A stretch of DNA of 64,000 bases from Tahibacter amnicola (lineage in GTDB: Bacteria; Pseudomonadota; Gammaproteobacteria; Xanthomonadales; Rhodanobacteraceae). Of this stretch, positions 1 to 9,639 are shown piece by piece. The translations under genes were made by a program, and so were the position numbers. The notes beneath the pieces were generated by a model that saw only the letters and a list, made by a program, of their open reading frames with translations, had not been told where the DNA came from and ran no database searches. The stretch spans positions 1,327,001-1,391,000 of the forward strand of contig NZ_CP104694.1 of the NCBI RefSeq assembly GCF_025398735.1. The letters are read 5' to 3'. How positions within the stretch are numbered: the first letter of the stretch is position 1; the number at the start of each line of letters is the position of its first letter.

Positions 1-1
1 C

Positions 2-2434
2 ACCTTCGACGCCGCGCTCATCGCCATCCACAACCGCAATGGCGTCTTCAACCGCCAGACGCTGGATGCCGTGTACGACATGACGCTGGCGTCGCGGCGG
101 ATGCTGCTGGTCAATGATGCGGATCGGGACCAGCTCGCCGCACTGCGCGACAAATACGCGGCGCAGTCGCCCGAATGGAAGTCGACCGTTGACGCCATTC
201 TTGCCGATGGTTTGAGTCAGAACGACTTCAAGCTGGCGGAAAGCCTGCCGGCATTGGCCGCAAAGCTGCCGCTGGAGGACGCCGAGCGCGCGTTTGTGGA
301 TTTCTTCCCGCGTCGGATCAATCCGATCAAGGAGCTGGCGGGCATGGCGGCGACCGAGAACATGGTCGTGCGCGACGGCGTGCTCGTGGTGCGGCCGCCC
401 CTGGTCGGGCGCGGCGCCGAACCCGAGCAGGTGCGCGGCGAAGTCATGGGCAACGCGTTGCAGGTGGGAGGCGCGGTTTCGGCCGATGCCACCGTCGCGC
501 TGGTGGTGGTGGAACTCTACGTCAAGCAGGAAGACGCGGAAGGCCAGCTGCGCGCCTACGAGGCATTCCAGAAGATCGTCGACGACTATCGCGGCGCGCA
601 CCCGGACTTCGCCAAGGCCAACGATACTCATATCGCCGGCGTTCCGATCTTCATTGCCGAGCAGAAGAAGCTGGTCGATCGCGACATGGGCACGCTGTTT
701 CCGCTGGTGATCGGCGTGGTGATGGTGGTTCTCGTGTTGTTCTTCCGGCGGCCGCTGGGCGTGATCCTGCCGCTCACCAACGTCGTGCTGGCCGCGATCT
801 GGACGCTCGGGCTGATGGCCGTGAACCGTGCACCGCTGGACCTCATCACCAGTGTGCTGCCGGTGTTCCTGATCACGATCTGCGGGGCCGACGCCATCCA
901 CATGCTGAGTGAGTACTACACGCAGCGGGCCGACGGACACAGTGCGCGCGAGGCTGCGCGCCGGACGATGCGGGTCATGGTGTCGCCCGTCATCCTGACC
1001 ACCGTCACGACCACGGCCGGCTTCCTGTTTGCGACCATGACCAATATTTCCAGTATCCGGTCATTCGGCATCTACATGGCGATCGGCCTGGCCTTTGCGC
1101 AGTTGATCGCGTTGCTCCTGGTGCCGGCATGGCTGAGCCTGTTCGGCGAGCTGGGCTGGCGCCGTGCGAAGACCGCCGCCGCGGCACCGGCACGGGCCCG
1201 TCACGAATGGCTGGGACAGGCGCTGGAGCGACTTTTCCGTGGCGTGATCCGCCATCGCGCTGCGTATGGCCTGGGGTTTGCGGCACTGCTGGCTGGCGCG
1301 GGTTTCATGACCACGCGTATCCATGTGGAAGACGCCGGTTCCAGCTACTTCATGCAGGACAATCCGTTCCGCCAGGCCGACGAGTTCGTCAACCGGCATG
1401 TGGCCGGTACGAGCCCGGGCTGGATCGAGGTGTCCACGGGCATGCCCGACGGCATGCTGACGGTCGACAAGGTGCGTTTCATCGAGGCGATCGACACGTT
1501 TCTCGCGGCGCAGCCCAATGTGACGTACAGCTACTCGCTGTCGAAGTACATCAAGCGCCTGAACCTGGTGATGCACGACATGGATCTGGCCTACGACCGC
1601 CTGCCCCAGGCGAGCGAAACGGTGGTCAGTGTCGATCCCGAGACGGGGGAGCGGACCGAAGCGGTCGTAAAGGGCGACGACATCGTCGCGCAGTCGGTGC
1701 TGATGTACGAGAACGGCGGCGGTTCAGACCTGACCAACGTGCTCAATCGCGACTTCTCCAAGGCCGTCACGATGTTCACGATGAACACCACGCGCGCCTC
1801 GGAGTACGACGCGCTTCTGACAGCGCTCAATCGCTGGCTCGCCGACAACACGCCGCCGGGCGTGCAGGTGAAGCTCGGCGGCACGCCTGTCATCTGGACC
1901 GGCGTGCTCGACGAAATCATCCAGGGCCAGCTCTCCAGCGCGTTGTACGCCCTGCTCGCCGTGGCGACCGTGCTGATGCTGTGGCTGCGTTCAGTGCGTC
2001 AGGGCATCCTTGCCACGCTGCCGCTCGCGGCCACGATGGTGTGTTACTACGGCTTCATGGCGACGTTCGGCATTGACCTGAATATCGGCACGGCGATCAT
2101 CTCGTTCCTGGTCGTGGGCATCGTCGACTATTCGGTGCATTACCTGCACCGCATCCAGATTGCCCGCGAGGAGGGGCTGGCGCTCGATGAGGCCTTGCTG
2201 CACGCGGTGCGGCACGGCGGCCAGTCGATCGTGTTCAACGTCGCGGTGTTCTCGATCGGTTTCCTCACCCTGTTGATGTCCGAGTTCACGCCGATCGTGC
2301 ACCTGGGGGCTCTGGTGGCGCTGGCCTTGTCAATCAGCGGTGCGATGTCGCTGTTCCTGATCACGTTGCTGGCGCCGGCGTTCCTGCGCGGACGACGGAC
2401 GCCGGGGACCGCGGCGGTGTCGACGGCCGCGTGA
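2..2434 (+). CDS. MMPL/RND-superfamily exporter (5'-truncated)
   Basis: Large inner-membrane transporter of the MMPL/RND superfamily, which moves lipids or hydrophobic compounds using the proton gradient. The reading frame is open to the left edge, so the true start lies outside the window; the GTG at 71 is internal. Two repeats are visible, each with a periplasmic loop followed by a bundle of membrane helices. The first bundle spans about residues 225-370 (numbered from the GTG) and contains GADAIHML. The second, in the last 170 residues, contains GIVDYSVHYL; the Asp in each is a likely proton-relay residue. The cargo cannot be read from the sequence. It ends 182 bases before gspF, after a GC-rich hairpin. 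Confidence 0.85.
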   Translation, partial: TFDAALIAIHNRNGVFNRQTLDAVYDMTLASRRMLLVNDADRDQLAALRDKYAAQSPEWKSTVDAILADGLSQNDFKLAESLPALAAKLPLEDAERAFVDFFPRRINPIKELAGMAATENMVVRDGVLVVRPPLVGRGAEPEQVRGEVMGNALQVGGAVSADATVALVVVELYVKQEDAEGQLRAYEAFQKIVDDYRGAHPDFAKANDTHIAGVPIFIAEQKKLVDRDMGTLFPLVIGVVMVVLVLFFRRPLGVILPLTNVVLAAIWTLGLMAVNRAPLDLITSVLPVFLITICGADAIHMLSEYYTQRADGHSAREAARRTMRVMVSPVILTTVTTTAGFLFATMTNISSIRSFGIYMAIGLAFAQLIALLLVPAWLSLFGELGWRRAKTAAAAPARARHEWLGQALERLFRGVIRHRAAYGLGFAALLAGAGFMTTRIHVEDAGSSYFMQDNPFRQADEFVNRHVAGTSPGWIEVSTGMPDGMLTVDKVRFIEAIDTFLAAQPNVTYSYSLSKYIKRLNLVMHDMDLAYDRLPQASETVVSVDPETGERTEAVVKGDDIVAQSVLMYENGGGSDLTNVLNRDFSKAVTMFTMNTTRASEYDALLTALNRWLADNTPPGVQVKLGGTPVIWTGVLDEIIQGQLSSALYALLAVATVLMLWLRSVRQGILATLPLAATMVCYYGFMATFGIDLNIGTAIISFLVVGIVDYSVHYLHRIQIAREEGLALDEALLHAVRHGGQSIVFNVAVFSIGFLTLLMSEFTPIVHLGALVALALSISGAMSLFLITLLAPAFLRGRRTPGTAAVSTAA

Positions 2435-2526
2435 CCGGAGTGGCCGGCGGCGCCACGAAATTGCCGGAAGCGTGATGGTCTTCTCGTGAAACAGGGCTGC
2501 CGGGGCATGGATCCCGGCAACGCGGG

Positions 2527-2554
2527 CCCCGCGGCGCAAACCGGCGCCGCGGGG
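2527..2554 (+). terminator. GC-rich hairpin after MMPL gene
   Basis: An 11-bp perfect inverted repeat (CCCCGCGGCGC and its complement) with a 6-base loop lies 93 bases after the MMPL stop codon. There is no T-tract, so it may be a weak terminator or only a GC-rich palindrome. Confidence 0.3.
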
Positions 2555-2616
2555 GGCTGCCCTGGCCGCGCCATTCGGGTCACAATCCGGGTTCGTCCTA
2601 CCCGATCGGAACTCGC

Positions 2617-3822
2617 GTGCCGGCATTTGCTTACCAGGCCCTGGATGCCAATGGCAAGACGCAGCGCGGCGTGCTGCAAGGTGATACGGCACGTGCCGTG
2701 CGCCAGGCTCTGCGTGAGCGTGGACTCAATCCGCTTGAGGTGACGGCGGTCGAGGAATCGCGCAAGGGTGCGACGTTCGGACGCCGCGGACTCTCGGCAT
2801 CGCAACTGTCCCTCTTCACCCGCCAGCTGGCGACACTGCTGGCCGCGGGACTTCCCATCGACGAGGCGCTCGCGGCGCTGGCCGAGCAGGGCGAGGACGA
2901 GCGCTCGCGTACCCTGACAGTGGCCCTGCGGGCCCGCGTGATGGAAGGCGCCGGGCTGGCGGCTGCCTTCTCGGAGTATCCCGAGACGTTTCCGGAAATC
3001 TATCGCGCGTCGATTGCGGCGGGCGAACAGTCCGGGCGGCTCGACACGGTGCTCGAGCGACTGGCCGACTACGCCGAGTCGCGCGACGCACTGCGCCAGA
3101 AAGTACTCACGGCGCTCGCCTATCCCATCCTTCTGACGCTGGTGGCGGTCGGCGTCGTCACGGGGCTGCTGGTGTACGTGGTGCCCCAGATCGTCGGGGT
3201 GTTCTCCAATCTGAAGCAGCGGCTGCCGCTGCCGACCGAAATACTGATCGGCTTATCGTCGGGCGTGAAGGACTGGGGCTGGCTGATCGCGCTGACGCTG
3301 GTGGCGCTCATTGCCCTGGTGGCCGTCGCGCTGCGACGCGAACCGGTGCGTTTCGCGTGGCATCGGCTCGTACTGCGGCTGCCGCTGGTGGGGCGTCTGA
3401 CCCGCGCGTCGAATACGGCACGCGCGGCGCGCACCCTGGCCCTGCTGTCGGCCAGCGCGGTGCCGCTCCTGGATGCCCTGAGCATCGCCGCGCAAGTGGT
3501 TCCCAACCTGCCTATGCGCGACGCCATGCGGCGCGCGGCGCACCGTGTGCGCGAAGGTGGGGCATTCTCCCGGGCGCTGGCTGACAGCGGCTATTTTCCA
3601 CCCGTCGCGCTGCGCTTGATCGCCAGTGGCGAGAAGTCCGGGCAGCTCGAACGCATGCTGGATGAAGCGGCCAATCACCAGGCCAAGGAGCTGGACCGCT
3701 GGCTCGCCGTGTTGACCGCGGTGCTGGGGCCGGCCGTCATCCTGCTGGTAGGCGCCATGGTGCTTTTCATCGTGCTGGCCATCCTGCTGCCGATCTTCAA
3801 TCTGAACCAGATGGTCAAATGA
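2617..3822 (+). CDS. gspF: Type II secretion system inner-membrane protein GspF
   Basis: Platform protein of the type II secretion system (T2SSF family), which bridges the secretion ATPase and the pseudopilus in the inner membrane. At 401 residues it is the usual length. It opens with the GspF-type signature MPAFAYQALDANGK, followed by two cytoplasmic T2SSF domains (about 70-195 and 270-395) and three hydrophobic segments (about 170, 220 and 375). The start is a GTG with a weak upstream GGA. No other gsp or pil assembly gene is adjacent. Its stop overlaps the ftsE start by 4 bases (ATGA), so it is probably co-transcribed and translationally coupled with ftsEX. A PilC-type role is possible, but the N-terminus looks like GspF. 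Confidence 0.85.
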   Translation: MPAFAYQALDANGKTQRGVLQGDTARAVRQALRERGLNPLEVTAVEESRKGATFGRRGLSASQLSLFTRQLATLLAAGLPIDEALAALAEQGEDERSRTLTVALRARVMEGAGLAAAFSEYPETFPEIYRASIAAGEQSGRLDTVLERLADYAESRDALRQKVLTALAYPILLTLVAVGVVTGLLVYVVPQIVGVFSNLKQRLPLPTEILIGLSSGVKDWGWLIALTLVALIALVAVALRREPVRFAWHRLVLRLPLVGRLTRASNTARAARTLALLSASAVPLLDALSIAAQVVPNLPMRDAMRRAAHRVREGGAFSRALADSGYFPPVALRLIASGEKSGQLERMLDEAANHQAKELDRWLAVLTAVLGPAVILLVGAMVLFIVLAILLPIFNLNQMVK

Positions 3823-4493
3823 TCCGCTTCGACCAAGTCACCAAGCGCTATCCGTCGGGCCACGAAGCGCTGCAGTCCTTGTCGTTCGAACTGGCGGCGG
3901 GCGAGATGGCCTTCATCACCGGCCATTCGGGCGCGGGCAAGAGCACCCTGCTCAAGCTGATCGGACTGATCGAGCGACCCACGCGCGGGCATGTCACGGT
4001 CAACGGCCACAACCTGCACGGCATGCGCGCGCGCGGCATTCCCCAGCATCGCCGTGGCATCGGCATGGTGTTCCAGGATCACCGGCTTCTGATGGACCGC
4101 AGCGTCTATGACAACGTGGCGCTGCCGCTGATCATCGCCGGTCTGCCGCGCGACGAAGTGGGCAAGCGGGTGCGCGCCTCGCTCGACAAGGTGGGCCTGC
4201 TCGACCGCGAACGGGCGGCGCCCGTGACGCTATCGACGGGAGAGCAGCAGCGCGTCGGCATAGCCCGGGCGATCGTGGCCAAGCCGGCGGTGTTGATCGC
4301 CGACGAGCCGACCGGCAATCTCGATCCGCAGCTGTCCGCCGAGATCATGCAGCTCTTCGCGGATTTTCAGCAGGTCGGCACCACCGTGCTGATCGCCAGC
4401 CACGATCTGCCGCTGGTCAAGCGGATGGGCAAACGGGTGCTGGTGCTCGATCACGGGCGCCTGCTCGACGACTGGCGCCCGGGAGATCCGTGA
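3819..4493 (+). CDS. ftsE: Cell division ATP-binding protein FtsE
   Basis: ATPase of the FtsEX complex, which regulates septal peptidoglycan hydrolases at the divisome. Length 224 residues, normal for FtsE. Walker A is GHSGAGKST, Walker B is VLIADEPTG, and the H-loop is ASHD. The ABC signature reads LSTGEQQR rather than the common LSGGEQQR, a conservative substitution. The start overlaps gspF by 4 bases and the stop overlaps ftsX by 4 bases. Confidence 0.95.
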   Translation: MIRFDQVTKRYPSGHEALQSLSFELAAGEMAFITGHSGAGKSTLLKLIGLIERPTRGHVTVNGHNLHGMRARGIPQHRRGIGMVFQDHRLLMDRSVYDNVALPLIIAGLPRDEVGKRVRASLDKVGLLDRERAAPVTLSTGEQQRVGIARAIVAKPAVLIADEPTGNLDPQLSAEIMQLFADFQQVGTTVLIASHDLPLVKRMGKRVLVLDHGRLLDDWRPGDP

Positions 4494-5491
4494 TGTTCCG
4501 CAAGAAGGCGCCCGCCAATCGCTTGAAAACCGCTGCCGCGCCCCGGCCCGCCGAACGCACGGTCACGCGCAGCCGGCCGAGTCTGCGCAGTTGGCGCGAT
4601 CAGCATTTGTATAGTTTGTTTTCCAGTCTCGGGCGCCTGCTCGCACGGCCTTGGGCAACGACACTGACGGCGCTGGTGATGGGCCTGGCGCTGGCACTGC
4701 CGCTGCTGTTCCTGATCCTGCTGGACAACGCCCGTGGGCTGAGCGGTGGCTGGCAGGACGCGCGCGAGATCACGGTGTTCATGAAGCCGGGCACGGCGGA
4801 GGATCGCGTGCAGGCCCTGGTCGGACGCGTGACTGCGCGGTCTGACGTGACCGCGGTCAAGCGCAAGACGCCGGCCGAGGGACTGGAAGAATTCCGCGCC
4901 ATGTCCGGCTTTGCCGACGCCCTGGATGTCCTGCAGGTGAACCCGTTGCCGGATGTCGTGATCGTGACGCCGCAGGAACGTCGCGACGGCGCCGAGCCCG
5001 ACGTGCTGGCGGCGCTGCGCGCGGATGCCGATGTCGACCTGGTGCAGTACGACGCCGCCTGGCGGCGTCGCCTGGGCGCGATTCTCGGGCTGGGGCAGCG
5101 TGCCGGCGTCATCCTCGCCGGACTGCTGGCGCTGGGCACATTGCTGGTGGTCGGCAACACGGTTCGCATGGATATCCAGTCGCGTGCGGAGGAGATTGCC
5201 GTCATGCAATTGATCGGGGCGAGTCCGGGCTTCGTGCGCCGGCCCTTCCTGTATACCGGCATCTGGTACGGGCTCTTCAGTGGTGTGTTCGCGCTGCTGG
5301 TGGTGCTGGCGGTGCAGTGGGCAATGGCCGCGCCCGTCACGCACCTGCTGGAAAGCTACGACCATCGTTTCGTATTGAGCGGTCTCAACCCAATGTCGGG
5401 GGCTGCGGTGCCGCTGATCAGTGCCGTTTTAGGCTGGCTTGGCGCTATGCTTGCAACCGCACGGCATCTGGCCGAAGGTCATCCCGAATGA
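4490..5491 (+). CDS. ftsX: Cell division protein FtsX
   Basis: Membrane partner of FtsE. The periplasmic loop of FtsX binds activators of septal amidases. The 333 residues begin with a basic cytoplasmic tail. Four membrane helices follow: one at about residues 55-75, and three in the C-terminal third starting at about 200 in the FtsX domain. The periplasmic loop lies between the first two. Translation is coupled to ftsE through the ATGA overlap. In many gammaproteobacteria rpoH follows ftsX directly; here a receiver protein and ung are inserted between them. Confidence 0.95.
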   Translation: MMFRKKAPANRLKTAAAPRPAERTVTRSRPSLRSWRDQHLYSLFSSLGRLLARPWATTLTALVMGLALALPLLFLILLDNARGLSGGWQDAREITVFMKPGTAEDRVQALVGRVTARSDVTAVKRKTPAEGLEEFRAMSGFADALDVLQVNPLPDVVIVTPQERRDGAEPDVLAALRADADVDLVQYDAAWRRRLGAILGLGQRAGVILAGLLALGTLLVVGNTVRMDIQSRAEEIAVMQLIGASPGFVRRPFLYTGIWYGLFSGVFALLVVLAVQWAMAAPVTHLLESYDHRFVLSGLNPMSGAAVPLISAVLGWLGAMLATARHLAEGHPE

Positions 5492-5576
5492 GCGTGGCGT
5501 GCTCCAGTCGATTCCGGCGCCGCTTCGATCGAGGGTCCCAATCGCGTTGACAGCACGGAGTTCCGCAGGGGGAACC

Positions 5577-6422
5577 ATGGAAGCGCATCTCACCCGACAC
5601 ATCGCCAGCGACGAGCCGCGCGTGATGGTCGTGGACGGATCCAAGGTGGTGCGCCGCCTGATCGAGCAGGTGCTCAAGGCCGACTTGCCGGGCGTCACCG
5701 TCCTGGCCTGCGAAACCGGCGCGGAAGCCAAGCAGCAGCTGGAGTCGGGCGTGGTCGATTTCGTCACCACCGCCCTGCGCCTGCCGGACATGGACGGCCT
5801 GGAGCTGGCCCAGTACATCCGCGAACACGCACCGCAGGCCTACATCCCCATCGTGGTGGTTTCCGGCGATGTGCAGGAGCGCCTGGTGGCGCGCACCTTG
5901 TCGGAGGCGGTAACCGACTACTTCGACAAGTCACTCGGGTTCAACGCGCTGGCGTCGTTCATCCGCGGCTATGTGCGGCCGGAATCCAACGCCACTGGCG
6001 AAGTGCTCTATGTCGAGGACAGCCGCGTCGTGGCGCTCGCCACGCGCCGCATGATGGAAAAGCACGGCCTGACCGTGCTGCACGTGGTCAGCGTGGAGGA
6101 CGCCCTGGCGCTGCTGGAAACCGCCAAGGCACAGGGCAAGGTGCCGGGTGCGGATATCGTCCTTACCGACGTCAACCTCAAGGGCGAGCTCACCGGCGGC
6201 GACCTGCTCGAGCGCATCCGCACCGAGTTCAACTACAGCAAGGCGCAGCTGCCGGTGCTGGTGATGACCGGTGATGACAACCCCAAGAACCAGGCCGCCC
6301 TCCTGCGGGCCGGCGCGAACGACCTGGTCGAGAAGCCGATCGAGGAGCGCCTCCTCATTACCAAGCTGCTGTTCCAGCTGCGGGTGGGCCTCCACGCACG
6401 CGGCAAACTCAATCCGGCCTAG
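5577..6422 (+). CDS. Two-receiver response regulator, first receiver degenerate
   Basis: A 281-residue protein made of two CheY-like receiver domains and no recognisable output domain. The second receiver (about 145-275) looks intact: an acidic pair in VEDS, the phosphoacceptor Asp in ADIVLTDVN, the MTG switch region and the conserved Lys in VEKPI. The first (about 15-140) reads VVDGS, keeping only one of the usual two acidic residues. It has Ala where the phosphoacceptor Asp is expected (TTALRLPDMDG), so it probably cannot be phosphorylated. The ATG at 5577 is chosen because GCAGGGGG lies just upstream; an open frame begins at 5439 inside ftsX. No histidine kinase is adjacent. Confidence 0.85.
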   Translation: MEAHLTRHIASDEPRVMVVDGSKVVRRLIEQVLKADLPGVTVLACETGAEAKQQLESGVVDFVTTALRLPDMDGLELAQYIREHAPQAYIPIVVVSGDVQERLVARTLSEAVTDYFDKSLGFNALASFIRGYVRPESNATGEVLYVEDSRVVALATRRMMEKHGLTVLHVVSVEDALALLETAKAQGKVPGADIVLTDVNLKGELTGGDLLERIRTEFNYSKAQLPVLVMTGDDNPKNQAALLRAGANDLVEKPIEERLLITKLLFQLRVGLHARGKLNPA

Positions 6423-6495
6423 CGCCATGCGGCGCGGTGCTTGACGGAAAGAGGCCAGGCAGGCAAAACCCGACGCCTGTTTGCCGGAGCGCCCC

Positions 6496-7203
6496 ATGAG
6501 CGAATCCAAATTGAAGCTCGAACCGAGCTGGAAAGAACGGCTCGGTGACTACTTCGAGCGTCCTGAGATGACTGCGCTGTCGCAGTTCCTGCGCACCGAG
6601 CTGCGGGCGGGCAAGGTGATCTATCCGCCGCCGCGCCATATTTTCAGTGCGCTCGACGCCACGCCCTTTGACCGGGTGAAAGTCGTGATCCTGGGCCAGG
6701 ATCCTTACCACGGCCCCAACCAGGCCCATGGCCTGTGTTTTTCCGTGATGCCCGGCGTGCCCATTCCGCCATCGCTGCGGAACATGTACGCGGAGATCCA
6801 GCGTGATCTGGCAATCCCCCCGCCCAACCACGGCTGCCTGCTGCGCTGGGCGGAACAGGGCGTGCTGCTGCTCAACGCCGTGCTGACGGTGGAGCAGGGC
6901 ATGGCCAATTCTCACCAGGGCAAGGGCTGGGAGGGCTTCACGGATGCCGTGATCGACTGTCTCAACCGCGAGCGGGACGGCCTGGTGTTCATGCTGTGGG
7001 GATCGTATGCCCAGTCCAAGGGGCGGCTGATCGACACCCGCCGGCACTGCGTCTTGAAGGCGCCCCACCCCTCGCCGCTGTCCGCGCACCGGGGCTTTTT
7101 GGGCTGCGGGCACTTCTCGCGGGCGAATGAGTACTTGAAAGCGAACGGGACCGCCCCGATCGACTGGCAGGTCGGGCCGGCACCCGCCCTCACGGCGGCC
7201 TAA
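6496..7203 (+). CDS. ung: Uracil-DNA glycosylase (family 1)
   Basis: Removes uracil from DNA in base excision repair. The water-activating motif GQDPYHG, the AHGLCFSV segment and the DNA-intercalation motif [11 protein letters not shown] are all present, defining a family-1 Ung. Length is 235 residues from the ATG at 6496, which has GGAG six bases upstream; a TTG at 6481 would add five residues and is less likely. It ends 139 bases before rpoH, and the rpoH promoter probably begins immediately after the stop codon. Confidence 0.95.
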   Translation: MSESKLKLEPSWKERLGDYFERPEMTALSQFLRTELRAGKVIYPPPRHIFSALDATPFDRVKVVILGQDPYHGPNQAHGLCFSVMPGVPIPPSLRNMYAEIQRDLAIPPPNHGCLLRWAEQGVLLLNAVLTVEQGMANSHQGKGWEGFTDAVIDCLNRERDGLVFMLWGSYAQSKGRLIDTRRHCVLKAPHPSPLSAHRGFLGCGHFSRANEYLKANGTAPIDWQVGPAPALTAA

Positions 7204-7221
7204 CTATTTTACTGTACTCTC

Positions 7222-7230
7222 TGGTACAAT
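7222..7230 (+). promoter_or_regulatory. Candidate extended -10 promoter for rpoH
   Basis: TGGTACAAT fits the extended -10 pattern TGnTATAAT with one mismatch. No good -35 hexamer sits 17 bases upstream, which extended -10 promoters can tolerate. Initiation near 7237 would leave an mRNA leader of roughly 105 bases holding the hairpin at 7254-7271 and the CIRCE dyad. Confidence 0.4.
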
Positions 7231-7253
7231 ATTGGTCGGGTCGCAGCAGGGCT

Positions 7254-7271
7254 CCGTTGCAAAAACAACGG
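7254..7271 (+). promoter_or_regulatory. Leader hairpin upstream of CIRCE
   Basis: Perfect 6-bp inverted repeat CCGTTG/CAACGG around a CAAAAA loop, inside the probable rpoH leader. Its role is unknown; it could affect mRNA stability or temperature-dependent folding. Confidence 0.3.
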
Positions 7272-7286
7272 GAACTCCCGCCGGCT

Positions 7287-7313
7287 TTAGCACTCACATC
7301 TGGCGAGTGCTAA
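7287..7313 (+). promoter_or_regulatory. CIRCE element (HrcA operator) in front of rpoH
   Basis: TTAGCACTC-N9-GAGTGCTAA is a perfect match to the CIRCE consensus, the operator of the HrcA heat-shock repressor. It ends 29 bases before the rpoH ATG and lies downstream of the candidate promoter, so bound HrcA would block transcription of the sigma-32 gene. The dyad would also form a stem in the mRNA leader. Confidence 0.93.
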
Positions 7314-7342
7314 CCTAAGCACAGAATTGGAGGTTTCAAGCC

Positions 7343-8209
<867 letters not shown>

Positions 8210-8230
8210 TCCCCGTCGCCAGTCATGAAA

Positions 8231-8258
8231 GAAAACGGCCCCGGAAGGGGCCGTTTTC
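8231..8258. terminator. Bidirectional terminator between rpoH and ndh
   Basis: A perfect 12-bp stem (GAAAACGGCCCC and its complement) around GGAA. It has a T-run in the descending arm when read from rpoH and an A/T-rich base on the other side, so it can serve both convergent genes. Confidence 0.9.
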
Positions 8259-8271
8259 GTTGGTGGGCCCG

Positions 8272-9621
8272 CTACGGGGCAGCCGCTGTTTTGCGGCGGG
8301 GGTCAGCCCCGGCCGGTTCCACACGTTCGCGGTTTACCGCGTCGGTATCCGCCGCCGGCCTGGTTTCTCCGGGCTCCGTGCCGACGATGATCCGCGCGTG
8401 GCGCTGGTAGGTCCAATAGGACCAGGCCCAGTTGATCAGCACGATCAGCCGGCTGCGGAAGCCGATCAGGAACAGGATGTGGATGAACAGCCAGAACAGC
8501 CACGCCACCATTCCCGACAGCCGGACGCGTCCGAGATCGGCGACGGCCGCCCAGCGTCCGATCGTGGCGAGGTTGCCGAAATCCCGGTAGCGGAACCCGC
8601 TGGTGCTCTGGCCGCCGATCAGTCGACGGATCATGCGTGCCGCGTGGGTGCCCATCTGCTTGGCCGCCGGCGCGACGCCAGGCACGGGCTTGCCGTCGAC
8701 ACTGAGCGTGGCAAGGTCGCCGATGACGAAGACCGCGTCGTGCCCCGGCACCCGCAGGTCGGAGGCGACCGGCACGCGGCCGGCGCGATCAAGGCTCACG
8801 CCGAGACTGCGCCCCAGGGGCGAAGCGGCAACGCCGGCCGCCCACAGCACAGTCCGGGCTTCGATCCGCTCGTCGCCCAGGCTGATCCCGTCCGCATCCA
8901 CGGCCGTGACCGGCGCGCCGGTCTGCACTTCCACGCCCAGACGCTCCAGTTGCTGGCGGGCCTTTTGCGACAGCGGCTCGGGCAAGGTCGAGAGGACCCG
9001 GGTGCCGGCCTCGACCAGCACGATGCGCGCGCGCGTCGGGTCTGCGCGCCGGAACTCGCGGCGCAGGGTGTGCCGGGCGATCTCCGCGAGCGTGCCGGCA
9101 AGCTCCACGCCAGTGGGTCCGCCGCCGATCACGACGAAGTTCAGCCAGGCACGGCGCCGCTCCGGATCCACCTCCGCCTCGGCCCGTTCGAAGGCAGTGA
9201 GAATGCGTCGGCGGATTGCCAGCGCGTCATCCAGGGTTTTCAGCCCTGGCGCGTGGGAGGCCCATTCATCGCGCCCGAAGTAGGCGTGGCGCGCGCCACT
9301 GGCAAGGATCAGATAGTCGTAGCCGAGGGATCCGCCGGCGGCCAATCGGATCTGCTTCGTGGCGGGTTCGATGCCGCTGACCTCGTCCATCAGCACGGTG
9401 ACGTTGCCCTGGCGGCGAAGGATGTGCCGCAGCGGCGCGGCGATGTCGGGCGAGGAGAGTCCCGCCGTGGCGACCTGGTAGAGCAGGGGCTGGAACAGGT
9501 GATGGTTGTTGCGATCGATCAGGGTGATGCGGACGGCGTCCCGGCGGAATTCCCGTGCGGCCCACAGGCCGCCGAATCCGCCTCCGACAATGACCACATG
9601 GGGTACCTCCTTGTTGTTCAC
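8272..9621 (-). CDS. ndh: Type II NADH:quinone oxidoreductase (NDH-2)
   Basis: Single-subunit, non-proton-pumping NADH dehydrogenase that passes electrons from NADH through FAD to quinone at the membrane face. Length 449 residues. The FAD-binding motif is VVIVGGGFGGLWAAR at the N-terminus, the NAD-binding motif is VVIGGGPTGVELAG near 165, and AVFVIGDLA near 295 is the second FAD contact. A C-terminal hydrophobic/amphipathic stretch (about 365-400) probably anchors it. It follows priA by 18 bases on the same strand, so the two may be co-transcribed. Confidence 0.93.
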   Translation of the reverse strand: MNNKEVPHVVIVGGGFGGLWAAREFRRDAVRITLIDRNNHHLFQPLLYQVATAGLSSPDIAAPLRHILRRQGNVTVLMDEVSGIEPATKQIRLAAGGSLGYDYLILASGARHAYFGRDEWASHAPGLKTLDDALAIRRRILTAFERAEAEVDPERRRAWLNFVVIGGGPTGVELAGTLAEIARHTLRREFRRADPTRARIVLVEAGTRVLSTLPEPLSQKARQQLERLGVEVQTGAPVTAVDADGISLGDERIEARTVLWAAGVAASPLGRSLGVSLDRAGRVPVASDLRVPGHDAVFVIGDLATLSVDGKPVPGVAPAAKQMGTHAARMIRRLIGGQSTSGFRYRDFGNLATIGRWAAVADLGRVRLSGMVAWLFWLFIHILFLIGFRSRLIVLINWAWSYWTYQRHARIIVGTEPGETRPAADTDAVNRERVEPAGADPRRKTAAAP

Positions 9622-9639
9622 GATTGCACCTCGGTGATG

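Noticed and set aside
2617-3822. Complete type II secretion locus
   Set aside because: Only gspF is present; no gspD, gspE, gspG or pseudopilin gene is seen in the window.
5439-5576. Extended start of the two-receiver regulator inside ftsX
   Set aside because: The added 46 residues are unlike a receiver and the ATG at 5577 has a good ribosome-binding site.
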